DNA of 64,000 nucleotides from NCBI GenBank assembly GCA_950295325.1, contig OX485807.1, forward strand, positions 32,766,440-32,830,439. The letters are read 5' to 3'. This document shows positions 11,338 through 23,198 of this stretch, piece by piece. The notes under the pieces are model-generated. The model ran no database searches. It had not been told where the DNA came from and was given only the letters and a program-made list of their open reading frames with translations. Position numbers and translations under genes: made by a program. Source of the DNA: Polytrichum commune. Taxonomy: Eukaryota > Streptophyta > Polytrichopsida > Polytrichales > Polytrichaceae. Numbering within the stretch: the first letter of the stretch is position 1; the number at the start of each line of letters is the position of its first letter.

Positions 11338-14300
11338 TTACTTCACACTACTCGCATCATCTCTTGAAGCCAATGGAATCTCCACGTTCACTAAAAAGTA
11401 GCTCTTGCCAGTGTCTCTAACATATTGCACATCACCATTCATCAACTTTACAAGTTTCCTACACATACTCAGTCCCAAGCCTTCTTGCGTCATGCCCCGT
11501 CCCCGGTCAAACATCTCATGGACAAGCTCCTCTGGAAGGCCTGCCCCTGGGTGTGTAACTCTGAGAACCACCAAAACCCACACAATTTGTTAACAATGTT
11601 GTCTGCTACAAAACTCATTTCCCGCTGAAACAGAATTTGTAACTGCGGATATAATATCCATCATGAACTTCAAACCCTAAACCCTAAATCACATACACAG
11701 GAGGATGGAAATGTGCTCTGCTCACTGCTCAAGGAGCATTTACACACAATTACCATATTGGTGGTTGATGGTTGTAGTTTAGTCTCTTTGGTTCTATTTT
11801 TGAAGGGATAAGGAGGGATTATAAGGTGCATTGATGACAACCACAACCACAACTGCTCTTACTTGCCCAGCTACAATACGAGGTGTAGTTGGGAATGATT
11901 GCGATGATTGTAGTTTACTTTCTAACATTTTATCTTGTTTGTAGTTACTATGTGGCACCCGAAGAGAACTTCAAGGCCAAAGCATGGGAAATGATTTTTA
12001 GGAGGCAATGACTCTTTGACAAACTTTCCACTGGAAACCATAAACTGTTTGTCTTCTGTCCACAGATTGCATCAATGAGGGACGATGATTAAGGTCAACT
12101 CCCCTCTTCAACTACAACTACACCTTGTGTATAAACCAAAACAATCATAGTTGTGGTGGAAAGTGGACCCGAACCAACAACCACAACCACAACCACAACC
12201 ACAACCACAACCACAACCACAACCACAATCACAACCGCAATTACAACCACAACAGCAATCACAACCATAACCGCAATCAGAACCACAACCCCAATCACAA
12301 CCACAACCACAACCACAACAGCAATCACAACCATAACCGCAATCACAACCACAACCGCAATCACAATCAGTCACAACCACTCAAGTAGTTGTGTGTAATG
12401 CCCCTTCACTATTTGAAGAGAAATAGTGGTTCAGGATTTAAGATTTAGCCCAAACCTGAATTCCAAGTGCATGATATACACACCACCACCGATTCGCTTC
12501 CTTGTAGGGACCACCTTGATGCCGACCCAACCCTCGGAGGATGGGGTAAACCGAACTGCATTCAACAAGAAGTCTGCAAGCACTTGCTGCAATCGAACTT
12601 GGTCACCACATAAGCACATAGTTTTGATCTCCCTAGGTGTCTCCCGGATCAGCTGTAATCCCTTCTCTCTTGATGTGATCATTCCTTGACTAACCACCGC
12701 ATCCATCACTGTCCCCATATCAAATTCAGCCATTTCTAGCTCCAAGTACCTGTTGAAGAAAGAAGTAACAAATCACTACCCCCGTTCACAAAAGCCACAA
12801 CCTACACTACACATGGAGATGCAGAGATCCTGGACTTTGAATACAGATCTGATATGTGTCTGTCCTGGCAAACTACACACTACCTCCAAGCATGCACCAA
12901 ATTTACTAAATATGGAAAGGGCTGTTAGGAAAACCACCAACTCCTGACCAAAACTCATGTTGAGGTAGACTCTAGCAAACCTAATCTTTAGATTGAACCA
13001 GAAGTTGAAGATAATTATGACATCAAAAGTGGTTAAAACAATGCTATGCAAGGACGTGGATCCAGAACACAGATTCATGCAGCAAGAAATTCTAAATAGG
13101 TCCACATTGAACTGGACCAGTCATGATTTTCGACATGGGTAATGGATGAACTTACCCATCTTCAATACTCTCAAGGTCCATGTCATCTAATATTTTACGC
13201 AACTGCTGTTCACAGACTGCACTAGTCTCAACAAACTGCCTCTGGTCATCAGACAAGTCAGTGTCCTCCATCAGATTCCGTGTGAACATGATACCATACA
13301 GAGGATTCTTGATTTCTTGACGAATGTACGCCAGCTCCTTCAATTTTGCAAATGCCACTTTCTCTGTAGCTCGTTGCACGGTCAGAGCCTGCACCCAAGA
13401 AGAATAGAGAGCCCGGCAGAGATTTCTTTGATTCAGCCTTCTGCATTTGAATTCTGGCTTTGAACTTGCTGAAAAAGGAAGGACATGTTCATTGATAAAT
13501 ACCAACATGACAATAAAGTTATCCGTAAAGTCTCCGGGTCAAAAATTGGATGAGTTAGCTATAAGGAGAGTTTGAGAGCTTATGCACAAAGTCGCCTAAG
13601 TTTCTTAAGGCTTATATTGAGCATGCTAAAAGAGTGAGGTCGGGCTATCAAAAACCAGTTTTCCAGCTGGTCATACTAGGACCAGTGGGCCAAGCTAGCC
13701 TTGCTCAGGTCAAGGCGAGATTTAGGGTGGCGTATCCCTATTTTAGATCCTAAAGTTCTCTCAAACTATTGTGGATTCAAAGAGGAGGTCCAAGGCATTC
13801 ACCCAACTTTAAGATGCACTAACAAGGTCTTGATACAAAAGTTCCTCAAAGAGGCACCAAACTCCTAGTTTGGTCCTCTTTCAGGGACTTTGCAGATAAC
13901 TTTTATATGCAGCAACACTCATCTCAAAGATTTCTACGGGTCATATTGGCATTCTTTGAGAGTGAGTTTTAAGAAGAGGAATTGCTGAATCTAACCTGCA
14001 GTAGTTCCGCACTTGCAATGTGCAGAAAGCAGAAGACACCAGTGATAGATCCTTCTGCATCTGTTCTTTTGTTGGCTGTTAAAAGAGCCTCAACATACTT
14101 GCCGTGACGGTCAAAGAACGAAAATGGAAACTTGTCCGAGTCTTGGCCATCCATGGCACTGTTGAGAACTATCATGAACTTGGTCATTGAATCCTGGCCC
14201 TTGAGCCGGCAGCACGTTAGCTGCGTACCAAATATCTCACCCACTAGCATTTTTCCCTGAATCTGCATTGAAAATGCTGTCCAATAATATCAGAAACATA

Positions 14301-17300
14301 CACCCCAATTGACTTATGCCGCAAACGCTTGGGGCAATTCTGAACTTTTAACACCACACATATGTTGTAGTAACATGTATACTGAGGTATCTAGCCTAGA
14401 TCTGTCATCATAGACAGCAACTATCATCAGAAGACTTTGCATACTTGCACAGCTGAATAAAACTTACACAAAATAATAATAATAAATAAATAATACCTGT
14501 AACATGTTTTGTGTTAGCTACTCGGATGAAAGGGAAGAAAACACACATCATGAGCTAGAGAAACTGAAAGCGATGATGTCATTACCTCTTCCTTCTTCCA
14601 TCCAGTAAGCTTTTCCATGGAAGGGTTCCACTCAGTGCAATACCCATATTCGTCAGAGCCAAATATGGGTGGAATAAGTGGATTGGGATTTTGCACAATT
14701 GTCTGGTAGTCACCTTGAATTCGAGTGAACTTGTCCAAGACCATTTTCTGCCGAGTTACATCTTGCCCTACAAAACACACTCCTACCACATTCTCTGTGA
14801 CATCCCGACTCGAACATGCATTTACTACTAGGATCACTGCTCCTTTATCTTTTTGTGACCCAAATGTCTTCAACTGGAGCTCAACGTTCTGCTCTTCTTC
14901 ACCTGACAGGCACACAAAAGCACACTCAATCAATTGTTCACAAATTTAATCGAGTGAACAGCCCTCCCTTATTGGGGACAGGTGGAATTGACAACAGTGT
15001 ATATTAGAAAGAGTAGCACCTTTCACGATAAATAAACTCTCAAATGAACTACTAAAAATCTCCTCCATTAGATCTTGACATCGCTTTGCTGAGCTTCAAA
15101 AGCAATAACCAATTCATAATTTTCAAAAATGTCAGGATGAAAAGATTATGTCCTCCAGAAACTATGCTTCACCAACATATATCAAAACTAATTGCGAGAG
15201 TGATTACCCCTATTAAATAAAAGCAAACCCTCAGCTTCCAAACATAACATCGTCTACACTCAGTACCTCCCAAACAACAAAAGTTTCACTGTCACCTTCA
15301 CAAAGTATGACAGCAATCCTCTGTGTTTACTTAACTTGCAGAACAAAGAAGAGCACAACAGCCTTATAGTTAAATGGACAAGTCCACAAGGTCCCTCTCC
15401 GACAATTGGGTTTACATTCAATAGCTAGATATAGTATAAGGTGGAGATGCTAAAACCATTACCCTGCCCAAAACCAACACCCTAAAATCTTGCAGTACAT
15501 GTACATATTAATTTTGAGCATGTCCAGCACCTTAACATCAGGCTTCAGTGTTGGTTTTGGGTCATCTACCAATAAAACTTTGAATCCTTATAACTTTGCA
15601 TACAGAATTCAAATAAGACATACTTTGGTGCATTGAAATCCCATGTCGATCGCTAAGAGAATCATCTAACCCTTTTGATCTTATAACAGTATATACTCAG
15701 GGGTTGAATTGACAGTTTTAGCACCATCTACCTTGTTTTGGAATAGTGTTGTAGGATAACAGACTCATACCTTGTAAAGCAAGATAAAGCAGCCGCTCTA
15801 CAATCTCCACTGACTCCTCCAATATAAGATCCTTAATCAATGACTGACCCATAGCTTCCCCTACTGGAAGGCCAGTCAATTCTGCAATTTTTGCATTCCA
15901 ACCATTGATAAACCCACTGGAATCCACAGCAAGAATTGGTGCCGTCGCCGTCTCTATCAACCTCACCATTTCATTGGCAACTGTGCTAAGCTCATCCATA
16001 CCCTGTAGCTTCAAATCGTTCAGTCGAGCATGTATCATAGTTTTTGTGTCACTGTCGTCAATATCTTGAAATGAACCCCTTAAGATGAGCTGGAGGGAGT
16101 GTATTGCATCCATTTCTATGTCCTCCCAGGGCACACTTCTTCTCTTCACTACTTCTAAAAACGCATTAAATGAGGATCTAGGAGTCATTTTCCTGCCATC
16201 ATCCTTTTCCTCTGGATCGTGCTTCGCTCCTCCCCACTTTATTTCCTTCGCCGTGTGAGACCTGCACAAAACCCAAGCAAACAAATGACTACCTTCAGAA
16301 TCTCAAAAAGACCTAAACTGAATTTAGGTTTTGAAATCACCTAGATAAATGATCTTAAATACCATCCCCCCTTGAAATCTCACTGTCAGCATCATGGCCA
16401 CCATACACTTGCTGTAACTATCAAGAGCCTGAGATTTGCTTAAGCTCTCAACTCAATTGATGCTACGACTGGCAAAGCCTATTAGTGCAAGCTCTCAATA
16501 GTTTGAGCTTTGAATGAAATCTTGTCCAATCCAAGCATCAAACTCCTTAAAATTGCCAGTTCAAGCTCTCAAAAGTTTGAGCTGGATAGTTTGGGAGCTT
16601 AATAGATTTATCAACTGTTTGCTCAATCCTCAAGCTCTTAGTAGCTTCAATATTGAGCTCTCAAACTCCATATAAATTTATTTGCAACAAGTTCACACTC
16701 GCAACTTGAGGCTCTACAGTTGCTAAAGAGGTAAACTGAGATCTCGAGGATTGATCAAGCTCTCAATAGTTTGGCTTTCCAGTATCAAACTCCCTAAAAT
16801 TGCAACAAGTTTGCGCCCTCAACTCAAACTCTAGTGTAAGAGGGGGGCTCACTCAACCGCCCAAGATTCATCACGTCCCACTTGCATTGAGAGCATTGAG
16901 GATTGGTGAAGCTCTCAAAACTTTGAGCTTGGGATAAAAGCTTGTCAAATCCAAGCAAACCAAACTCCCTAAAATGGCAAGTTTGAGCTTGATAGTTTGC
17001 AATTGCATGCTCAAGCTCTCAAACTCCCTAAAATTGCAACAAGTTCAAATTCGCAACTCGAGGCCCTACATTATACTACAGTGGTGGATTGAGAACTTGA
17101 GGATTGGTCAAGCTCTCGATAGTTTCTGCTTTAAATGAAAAACTAGTGAAATCCTAGTATCAAACTCCTGAAAACTTACAAGTTCAAGCTCTCCCAATTT
17201 CACTTGATGCTAGAGTTGATGCTAACACTTACAAAGCCCATTAGTGCAAGATCTCTAGTTTGATATTTGGGTGACAGATTGTCAAATCCAGGTCTCAAAC

Positions 17301-19026
17301 TCCCTACAATTGCAAGTTCGAGCTCTAAATAGTTGAGCTTAATACTTTGCTCAATCCTCAAGCTCTCAACTATAGCAACAAGTTGGCACTCTCAACTCAA
17401 GCTCTACTGTGAAGGGGCCTTCACTCAACTGCCTAAACATTCATTAAATTCCACTTGCACAATTTACCTGAACCAGAAGAGGAAATCTTTGGGAGTAATC
17501 TTGGCAGCTGCCATCCCACACACCGCATCCCCAAGCAACGATGCACCCGGGTAGCCAGCATCCGCCAGGCTATCGGTACTCAACCCTGTTGATTCCTTAT
17601 GATGCTCCAGCAACCAATCAGCAATATCTTTAATCTGCTGCTCACTGGGAGTGGTCCCCAACAACCAACACCTCTTCCCATAATACAAAGCTGCACCATC
17701 ACATCTCACCAAATCCATAATGTTAGGTGACTGGGACACAATCCCAATGGGAGCATCTCGCAGCAACATGTCGCATAGCAAGGTTTGGGTTCGCAGAATG
17801 TGCTTCTCTCGTAGTTGAGAGGAAAGCTCCACCTCCATGTTGAGCTGCAATCCGAAGACTTGCATCAGGAACTCACAGGCTGAGCGCAAAGGGAAGGAAA
17901 CGGTCCGAGGAGATGTATGATGACACACCACCAAACCCCATAGCCTTCGACCTTTCTGTTGCTGCGAGCTTCGCCCTGCGTAATCATCATCTTGGTCGTT
18001 CACAATGACCGCCATTACAAGAGACGCAACAGAATTCATGTTACCCATGTACTGCGCATGACATCCATGGGGAGCTCGTAACGTGGAGCCTGCAAGGCTA
18101 ATGGGTTGCCTCAAATCTTTGTCCTGGATGACCTTCACAGGTGGGGCTAAGCAATCACCAATCATCCTAACCCTATTCTTCATGAACAAGAACCGGGAAG
18201 CTTGCGGGATGTCAGTAGCAGGGTAATGCAAACCGAGGTAAGGCTCAAGATCAGATCTCCGAATCTCAGCTAAAACCTCACCATGCTCATCTTCATGAAA
18301 CTTATATGCCATCACTCGGTCATACCCGGTAAGCTCACGAACTTCCTCCACCACCGTATCACAAAGGAGTCCTATGTCACCTCCAGGCAAAGATTGAAGC
18401 CTTGCAATGGCTTTTGCTGCAAGCTTGTGAGATTGGAGTGCACCGGCAGTGGACACAATCACATCGGTTGGCCTCACAGGCTCCAAATCAAGCACTATTC
18501 CGACATCAACCCTGTGCATGATGGCATTGAATGGCTTCCCGGAGCTTCGAGAGTGCACAGAAACGGGGTTTACTAGGGTTACATCTCCAGCACTCGCTGC
18601 TTTCTCCAGTGCAGCTGCACTCGAAGGAGTAAAGAAACATCTTGCATCGGTTCCAATGCCAAGAATCTCTTGCTGTCCCACACTTGGAACAGCCTGTGGG
18701 TTTAAGTCAAGAAGCTCCGGAGAGTTTTCGCTGTAAGCTACAACCCTAAACGTGCTCTCTTCCACTGCCAGCATGCATCCAAATGTCTGTGTGAGGCCAC
18801 CTCGTTGCATGCGTTGCAGGTAGGCTGTTACTGCCTGTGATGGAACACTTTGCCCTGTGGATCGGGAAGCTTGCACTGATTTGGAGTAGTCGAATGAATC
18901 CCCCGAGTCACCGGACTCCTCATACACAGCTTGCAGCTTTGCATCCGCGGCGGTTTGGACCACCCGCACACTGTGCTTCGACTTCGAAGCGTTTCCTGTC
19001 GAGTAGGTGACCTTGGTGGTCGACAT
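11338..19026 (-). CDS. PHY: Phytochrome, red/far-red photoreceptor, seven exons
   Basis: Exons in gene order: 19026-17468, 16261-15771, 14902-14586, 14262-13996, 13388-13156, 12749-12456, 11560-11338. All introns are GT-AG and phases agree (2,1,0,0,2,2), giving 1127 aa, the normal size. Order: N-terminal extension with Ser-rich start (1-60), PAS (about 70-185), GAF (about 215-400) with PATDIP at 269-274 and the bilin-binding Cys322 in [13 protein letters not shown] domain to about 590, two PAS repeats (about 620-870), then the histidine-kinase-related domain ending with a G-box-like [14 protein letters not shown]. The usual phospho-acceptor His is replaced in IRQEIKNPL, as in other plant phytochromes. 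I chose MSTTK (19026) because it matches family N-termini. An ATG five codons upstream (19041) is also in frame. Introns 2, 5 and 6 sit where seed-plant PHY genes have theirs. Introns 1 (after residue 520), 3 and 4 are additional. The subtype (PHYA/B or lower-plant class) is not assigned. Confidence 0.97.
11672..11689. promoter_or_regulatory. Telo-box-like motif in phytochrome intron 6
   Basis: Two copies of the plant telomere unit, AAACCCTAAACCCTAAAT, lie in the last phytochrome intron. In plants such telo-boxes near promoters bind Myb-like and Polycomb-recruiting factors. Here the position is intronic, so a function is only a guess. It may be a chance or relic telomeric insertion. Confidence 0.4.
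12174..12385. repeat. CAACCA hexanucleotide-type tract in phytochrome intron 6
   Basis: About 210 bp of CAACCA/CAATCA/CAACCG repeats on the plus strand, which means (GTGGTT)n-type sequence in the phytochrome transcript. It opens all frames on both strands and yields artificial Asn-His, Thr and Val/Cys-Gly-rich frames. These are not genes. Confidence 0.92.
13516..13903 (+). mobile_element. MITE-like family M element in phytochrome intron 4
   Basis: The two ends are inverted copies: AAAGTTATCCGTAAAGTC at the left, and its near complement GACTTTGCAGATAACTTT at the right. The interior around TTTTAGATCCTAAAGTTCTC and CCAAGCTAGCCTTG is found in the opposite orientation at 27258-27570, which shows it is a dispersed element. 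It carries no coding capacity. It sits inside an intron and leaves both flanking splice sites intact. Confidence 0.7.
14903..15770 (-). other. Phytochrome intron 2 (868 bp)
   Basis: The intron lies between the first PAS exon and the next. It has clean GT and AG borders. I see no gene, element or repeat in it apart from a weak inverted pair around CCAAAACCAACACC and GTGTTGGTTTTGGG at about 15467-15560. Confidence 0.7.
16410..17460. repeat. Irregular tandem array in phytochrome intron 1
   Basis: The phrases AAGCTCTCAATAGTTTGAGC, AATCCAAGCATCAAACTCCC and CTAAAATTGCAAGTT recur at least six times at irregular spacing through the 1.2 kb intron that splits the PHY domain coding region. A single related unit lies at 41115-41245. 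The units are diverged and partly scrambled, so this is an old array. Confidence 0.75.
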
Positions 19027-19817
19027 CTCGCATGCTCGCATTCGAATCCCCTCTTCGGAGTCCTCTTGGTGGTGGTGGTGGTAATGTTTGAGAGAATTGT
19101 TGTCCAGGCGGTATTAATAGGGTGACAGAGTAAAAAAAAATCTAAACGACATACATCAAGTCTGGGTATAATTCCTCCTCCATCCCTCTTTCTCGGCGGA
19201 ACCTTGCAATCGGTGTCATGGCTGACTGAATTCTTTTAGCTCGTATGAATTTAGCCAGAGATTGGTAACCCGGCTTCCTGACGATGATGACGATGAAGAG
19301 TGAGCACTTCGAGCATGCTTCAAATTCGCATTATGCTAGCCTGCCTGCAAGAATAGTCATCCAAAGTGCTCAAAATTGGAAGTGTCGCCAGAAGCTGGAG
19401 CCCCAAATCTACCTAATACTTAGTGGAAGCTGACTGCTCCAGCTCCGGCTTCAACTTTCACACAAAACCAGTGCCTCCAACCTCAACACTCAAACGACAC
19501 AAGGAACACCTGAATTCAATCGCTGCCGAAGCTCAGACTATGAGAGCTCACTTAACAATTGACCAGGTGGAGAGAGAGAGAGACCAGCAATCTCTTCTCC
19601 ACACCTCTCAATCTATTTACACATACCCAGTCTCACGCCCACCACCACTGCCCAACACAAGCAGAAACCACCGCTACTTGCCCTGCCCCTTTGCAACCAG
19701 CACCACCACCCTAGATAAACCGCTACACACACTGTAATACTTAGTTGCAACTAAAAGCCAAAGCAACTGAGCTTTAGAAAACTCTAGGCAGGGCAGATAG
19801 ATTTTTAACCAAGCCTG

Positions 19818-19820
<3 letters not shown>

Positions 19821-19859
<39 letters not shown>
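19821..19859. repeat. (CT)n microsatellite upstream of phytochrome
   Basis: An uninterrupted CT run of about 39 bp, reading (GA)n on the phytochrome strand about 800 bp upstream of the start codon. Plant BPC-type GAGA-binding proteins recognise such runs, but binding here is only inference. Confidence 0.9.
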
Positions 19860-19863
<4 letters not shown>

Positions 19864-20089
19864 CGCGTCCAGCTTGTGGAATTAGTTTGGCTCCAACACA
19901 CACTATCTCCACACCCTCGTCTCCTCTCTCCTAATCTTCGCATGCGCCAATTCGACTTTGCAAGTCCACTCCTCACCCCTACCCTTCACTACACTACACT
20001 ACACTACCCACTTCAATCCCCCAGCTCCAAATTACAACCCCCTTTCCGAACCAATTGCAGACTACTTACCCTCCAAACACCAAGTTTTG

Positions 20090-20560
20090 ATGCAACCCCA
20101 CAATCCTTCGATTCCAATGCGCCAATTACTGCAACCCTGCGCACTAACTAACTACTGTCGTCCACTCCTTCCCTACTACTACAAAACAACTTTCCCTCCT
20201 ACCCAAACAGCCTCTCCGAAGTTTAAGTTGCTGCAGCACGAGGCTGCTCGTCACAACAAACAATATCAACAACAATAGTTCTAAGACTCCACTACGTAGC
20301 ACTCCCAGCTACCCCCTAAACACCAAACACTTGCTCCTTAAACCCGCAATCCTTCACTACGAATTATGCGCCACCTTCTACAACCGTGCACACTAACTTA
20401 GTCCACTTCCCCACACCAGAATACTTTACCCAGAGTTTTTCGCACTTCTCCTTACCGGAACATCGTCTCCGAAGTTGACGCTGCTGCAGGCGGACTCGGA
20501 GGCGGGCTGCTCGCCACAACAAACACACAAACATCCAAACAAACAAACATACAAACAAAC
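20090..20560. repeat. Diverged tandem duplication of about 260 bp
   Basis: The segment at about 20090-20275 (ATGCGCCAATTACTGCAACC ... CTCCGAAGTT ... GCTGCTCGTCACAACAAACA) is repeated at about 20347-20560 (ATGCGCCACCTTCTACAACC ... CTCCGAAGTT ... GCTGCTCGCCACAACAAACA). An additional GCGCCAATT occurs at 19944. The copies have diverged with small indels. Confidence 0.65.
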
Positions 20561-21008
20561 AACATCAACACTTACAGGAGACTGGAAAGCACCTCCTACT
20601 CTTGTAAGTAGGCCATCTGCTGACTGTGAGGCGGCAACTAGGCTGGGCTCTAGCTGTAGCTACACACACAGCAGCATGTGGTTACTCCAGCTACTACCAG
20701 CGAGTACTCAACCCAGTCCCTACATCCTACGATTCCGAAGGAGCCTGCATTGCAGCGTTTCTTTCGACCACCAAATTGTTCAAGAGGAATACTTCGGTAG
20801 CAAAATTCCTGATTTTTGCATAGATGAAATAGCCAGATGACTGCCCAAAAAGGGATGAGCTCGCCATGATTTGGATGAATATGAGTGGGTTCATTCACGA
20901 TATTCATGCCTGAGAATGTAATCGGCTTCTTCACTTTAGGACCGATAGCCAGTGGAGATTCCTGGGAGATTTATTTTTTGCAATATCTTTGGGTTGCAGG
21001 CATTCTAA

Positions 21009-21508
21009 GGGCCACTTCACACACGAGACTGTGAGCCCGTGACCATTGCACTTCGACCACTCTCATTGGTGGAAAAGGCGGAGCCAGTCCAAGTTCGCTT
21101 CACACTACACTTGAGGGACCGACGGAGTACGTGAATGCAAGATGGATGTAAAGTCTACATGGAGTCCTATATGGCATCGAATAGATCATGTTTCATGGTC
21201 ACTTGGACTATTTTTCAAAAATCATCTCTTGGAGGTAGGCCTAACACAAAACTAGGAGACCATGGCACTTTGAACGCTCACAACCATTGATTTATTCTAT
21301 TTTATTGTGTGTGAGGACCCGCATGAATAGAAATTCATTGTAACAGCATTTGATTAAGGGCCCAGTCACATATGACTTCACACTACACTTGAGGGTCCAT
21401 GACCACACTACAGAATTTTGGATCTGTGCTGGGACGGCCTTTGGACACTTTCTTTTGGGCTGTTGCAATTTCATGGTCACGGCTCTTGGTTTGTGTGAGA
21501 AGTGGCCC
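21009..21508 (+). mobile_element. Tourist-like MITE, family A copy 1
   Basis: A 500-bp copy with ends GGGCCACTTCACACACGAGA and the complement at the right, a degraded AGAAGTGGCCC. The flanks are TAA (left) and TTA (right), so the target duplication is not exact here. Internal landmarks shared by all A copies: CATTGGTGGAAAAGG near the left, GACGGCCTTTGGACACTTTC near the right. No coding capacity. Confidence 0.85.
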
Positions 21509-22087
21509 TTAGTACTAACTTAACCAGTGGCCTAGATGTAATTGAGCTTGCTTCTTTCATCTCATCTACATTTTAGCCTGGCTGGCTAAGTTGCCCATGC
21601 ACAACACACTTGAGCGAGGAAATGGTTAGTTGTGCTTTTCCTCCAATTTGGCACCACACTTAATAGCCTTCACTGCCACCCTTGATAATTTATCTCCACT
21701 ACATCCTCTCTCACTCCACTAATCTCGTTGCAGGCAGGCATAACAAAACTAGTGCAGGGGGAGGGGTTATTTTCCCTTTTTGCCTTCCTTCCTTCCTTCT
21801 TTTATATGTTGCTACTAGAATCTAGTAACAATCTTACTACTGATGAGGACTAAGTAGAGGGAATTATCGCACACAAGCATGCCTCTCAATCATCCAACAT
21901 AAAAGCCCTAACACATTATGAAACATAAATGTGTTACTATATTTAGTTGATTTGATACAGGATCATATTGTTTTATCTAATAAGTGTAGGTTACCATTTG
22001 AAGTTATATGTTGCTATAACTTTTTTGCTAACATTATCACTTTTACCAACTAGGTTATAACATATTCTTCAGTGTGCATAATAACTA
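21509..22087. other. No gene seen
   Basis: AT-rich stretch between two small elements. Nothing recognisable. Confidence 0.5.
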
Positions 22088-22458
22088 CACTAAATATGAT
22101 ATTTAGTGTCATATGGTATTTTTATGTTACTATGGTAACTTTTTGGATGGTGCTTCTTAAGAATAAGTGAACAAATATTGTCATGGATGATGGATGAGTT
22201 CATCCATTGGCCCAAATCCTACCTTCTCTTGTCAACAACTTGTGATGAAATGTTGTCATGGATGATTGGAATGTGGATGAAAATTCACTCGGTAAGTGAT
22301 AGTAATTGCAACATTGTAGACCTCTAATCCCAAAAAAATTACAAGAAATGACAAATAATGTTGGGTTAACATTTAGTGTTGGTGACACTACACTGCGCTT
22401 GACAATTAATATTGAGCAAGACAATTAGAATTGGTGACACTAAATACCACATTTAGTG
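22088..22458. mobile_element. Small TA-flanked element with CACTA-like ends
   Basis: A 371-bp unit begins CACTAAATATGATATTTAGT and ends with the inverted counterpart ACTAAATACCACATTTAGTG, each flanked by TA. The inner terminal sequence TATTTAGTGTCA is the same as in family K, so it is a short member or relative. The TA flanks fit Tc1/mariner-like insertion. The outer letters CACTA could instead indicate a CACTA element, but no 3-bp duplication is visible. Confidence 0.6.
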
Positions 22459-22691
22459 TACTTATGTTATTTGGATTTTAAAAATGATACTCTCAATAAA
22501 AATAAAAATAAAAAGTTATAGCCCGGGGATGCTAAGGAACATGTAACTCCAAATGTTAACCCACACTAAATAGACAAAACAATGTAGCTTCCAAGACCCC
22601 AAATCAACAAAGTCCAAGTCATTTGAGATGAATCGGCCACAAACCTACAAGGGCTCAAGCTTTTATGTTGGATGCATGAGAGGTATGCTCA

Positions 22692-23160
22692 TGGCTACTT
22701 CACACACAAGCCAAGAGCCACGACCACAAAATTGTGACAGCCCAAAAGAAAGTGTCCAAAGGCCGTCCCAAGAAACCTCCAAAATCACATGGTGTGGTCA
22801 TAAATCCTCAACCAAATGCTACTTGAATCAATGAATTTCTATTCATGCGGGTCCTCACACATGATAAAATAGAATAATTCAACGATTGTGAGTGTTCAGA
22901 GTGCCATGGTCTCCCGGTTTTGTGTTAGGCCTACCTCCAAGAGGTGGTTTTTGAAAATAGTCCAAGTGACCATGAAACATGATCCATTCAGTGCCATGTA
23001 GAAATCCATGTAGACTTTACATCCATCTTGCGTTCACATACTCCATTGGTCCCTCAAGCGTAGTGTGAAGTGAACTTGGACTGGCTCCGCCTCTTTCCAC
23101 CAATGAGAGTGCTTGAAGTGTAATGGTCACGGGCTCTCAGTCTCGTGTGTGAAGTGGCCC
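22692..23160 (-). mobile_element. Tourist-like MITE, family A copy 2
   Basis: Reverse-oriented 469-bp copy with TCA on both sides (22689-22691 and 23161-23163). The right end shows GTGTGTGAAGTGGCCC, and the left end is slightly decayed (TGGCTACTTCACACACAAGC). Similarity to the other A copies covers the whole length. Confidence 0.87.
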
Positions 23161-23171
23161 TCATACTCATA

Positions 23172-23198
23172 CTCTCTCTCTCTCTCTCTCTCTCTCTC
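23172..23198. repeat. (CT)n microsatellite
   Basis: CT run directly beside the right end of MITE A copy 2. Confidence 0.85.

Larger units (their letters stand above)
19027..20840 (-). promoter_or_regulatory. Phytochrome 5' flank, probable leader and promoter
   Basis: The region upstream of the MSTTK start (on the minus strand) is CT/CA-rich on the plus strand, and therefore GA-rich in the transcript direction. It holds the (CT)n run at 19821-19859 and an internal duplication at about 20090-20560. No protein-coding frame is convincing. I could not identify a TATA box or start site with confidence. The leader may contain an intron. Confidence 0.4.

Noticed and set aside
12095-12398. Four overlapping frames of 81-90 codons on both strands (Val-rich, Cys/Gly-rich, Asn/His-rich, Thr-rich)
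   Set aside because: They are all products of the CAACCA repeat tract within a phytochrome intron and carry no independent coding evidence.
19027-19041. Upstream ATG of the phytochrome giving five extra residues
   Set aside because: In frame and possible, but the downstream ATG starts the MSTTK sequence typical of the family. Kept as an alternative only.
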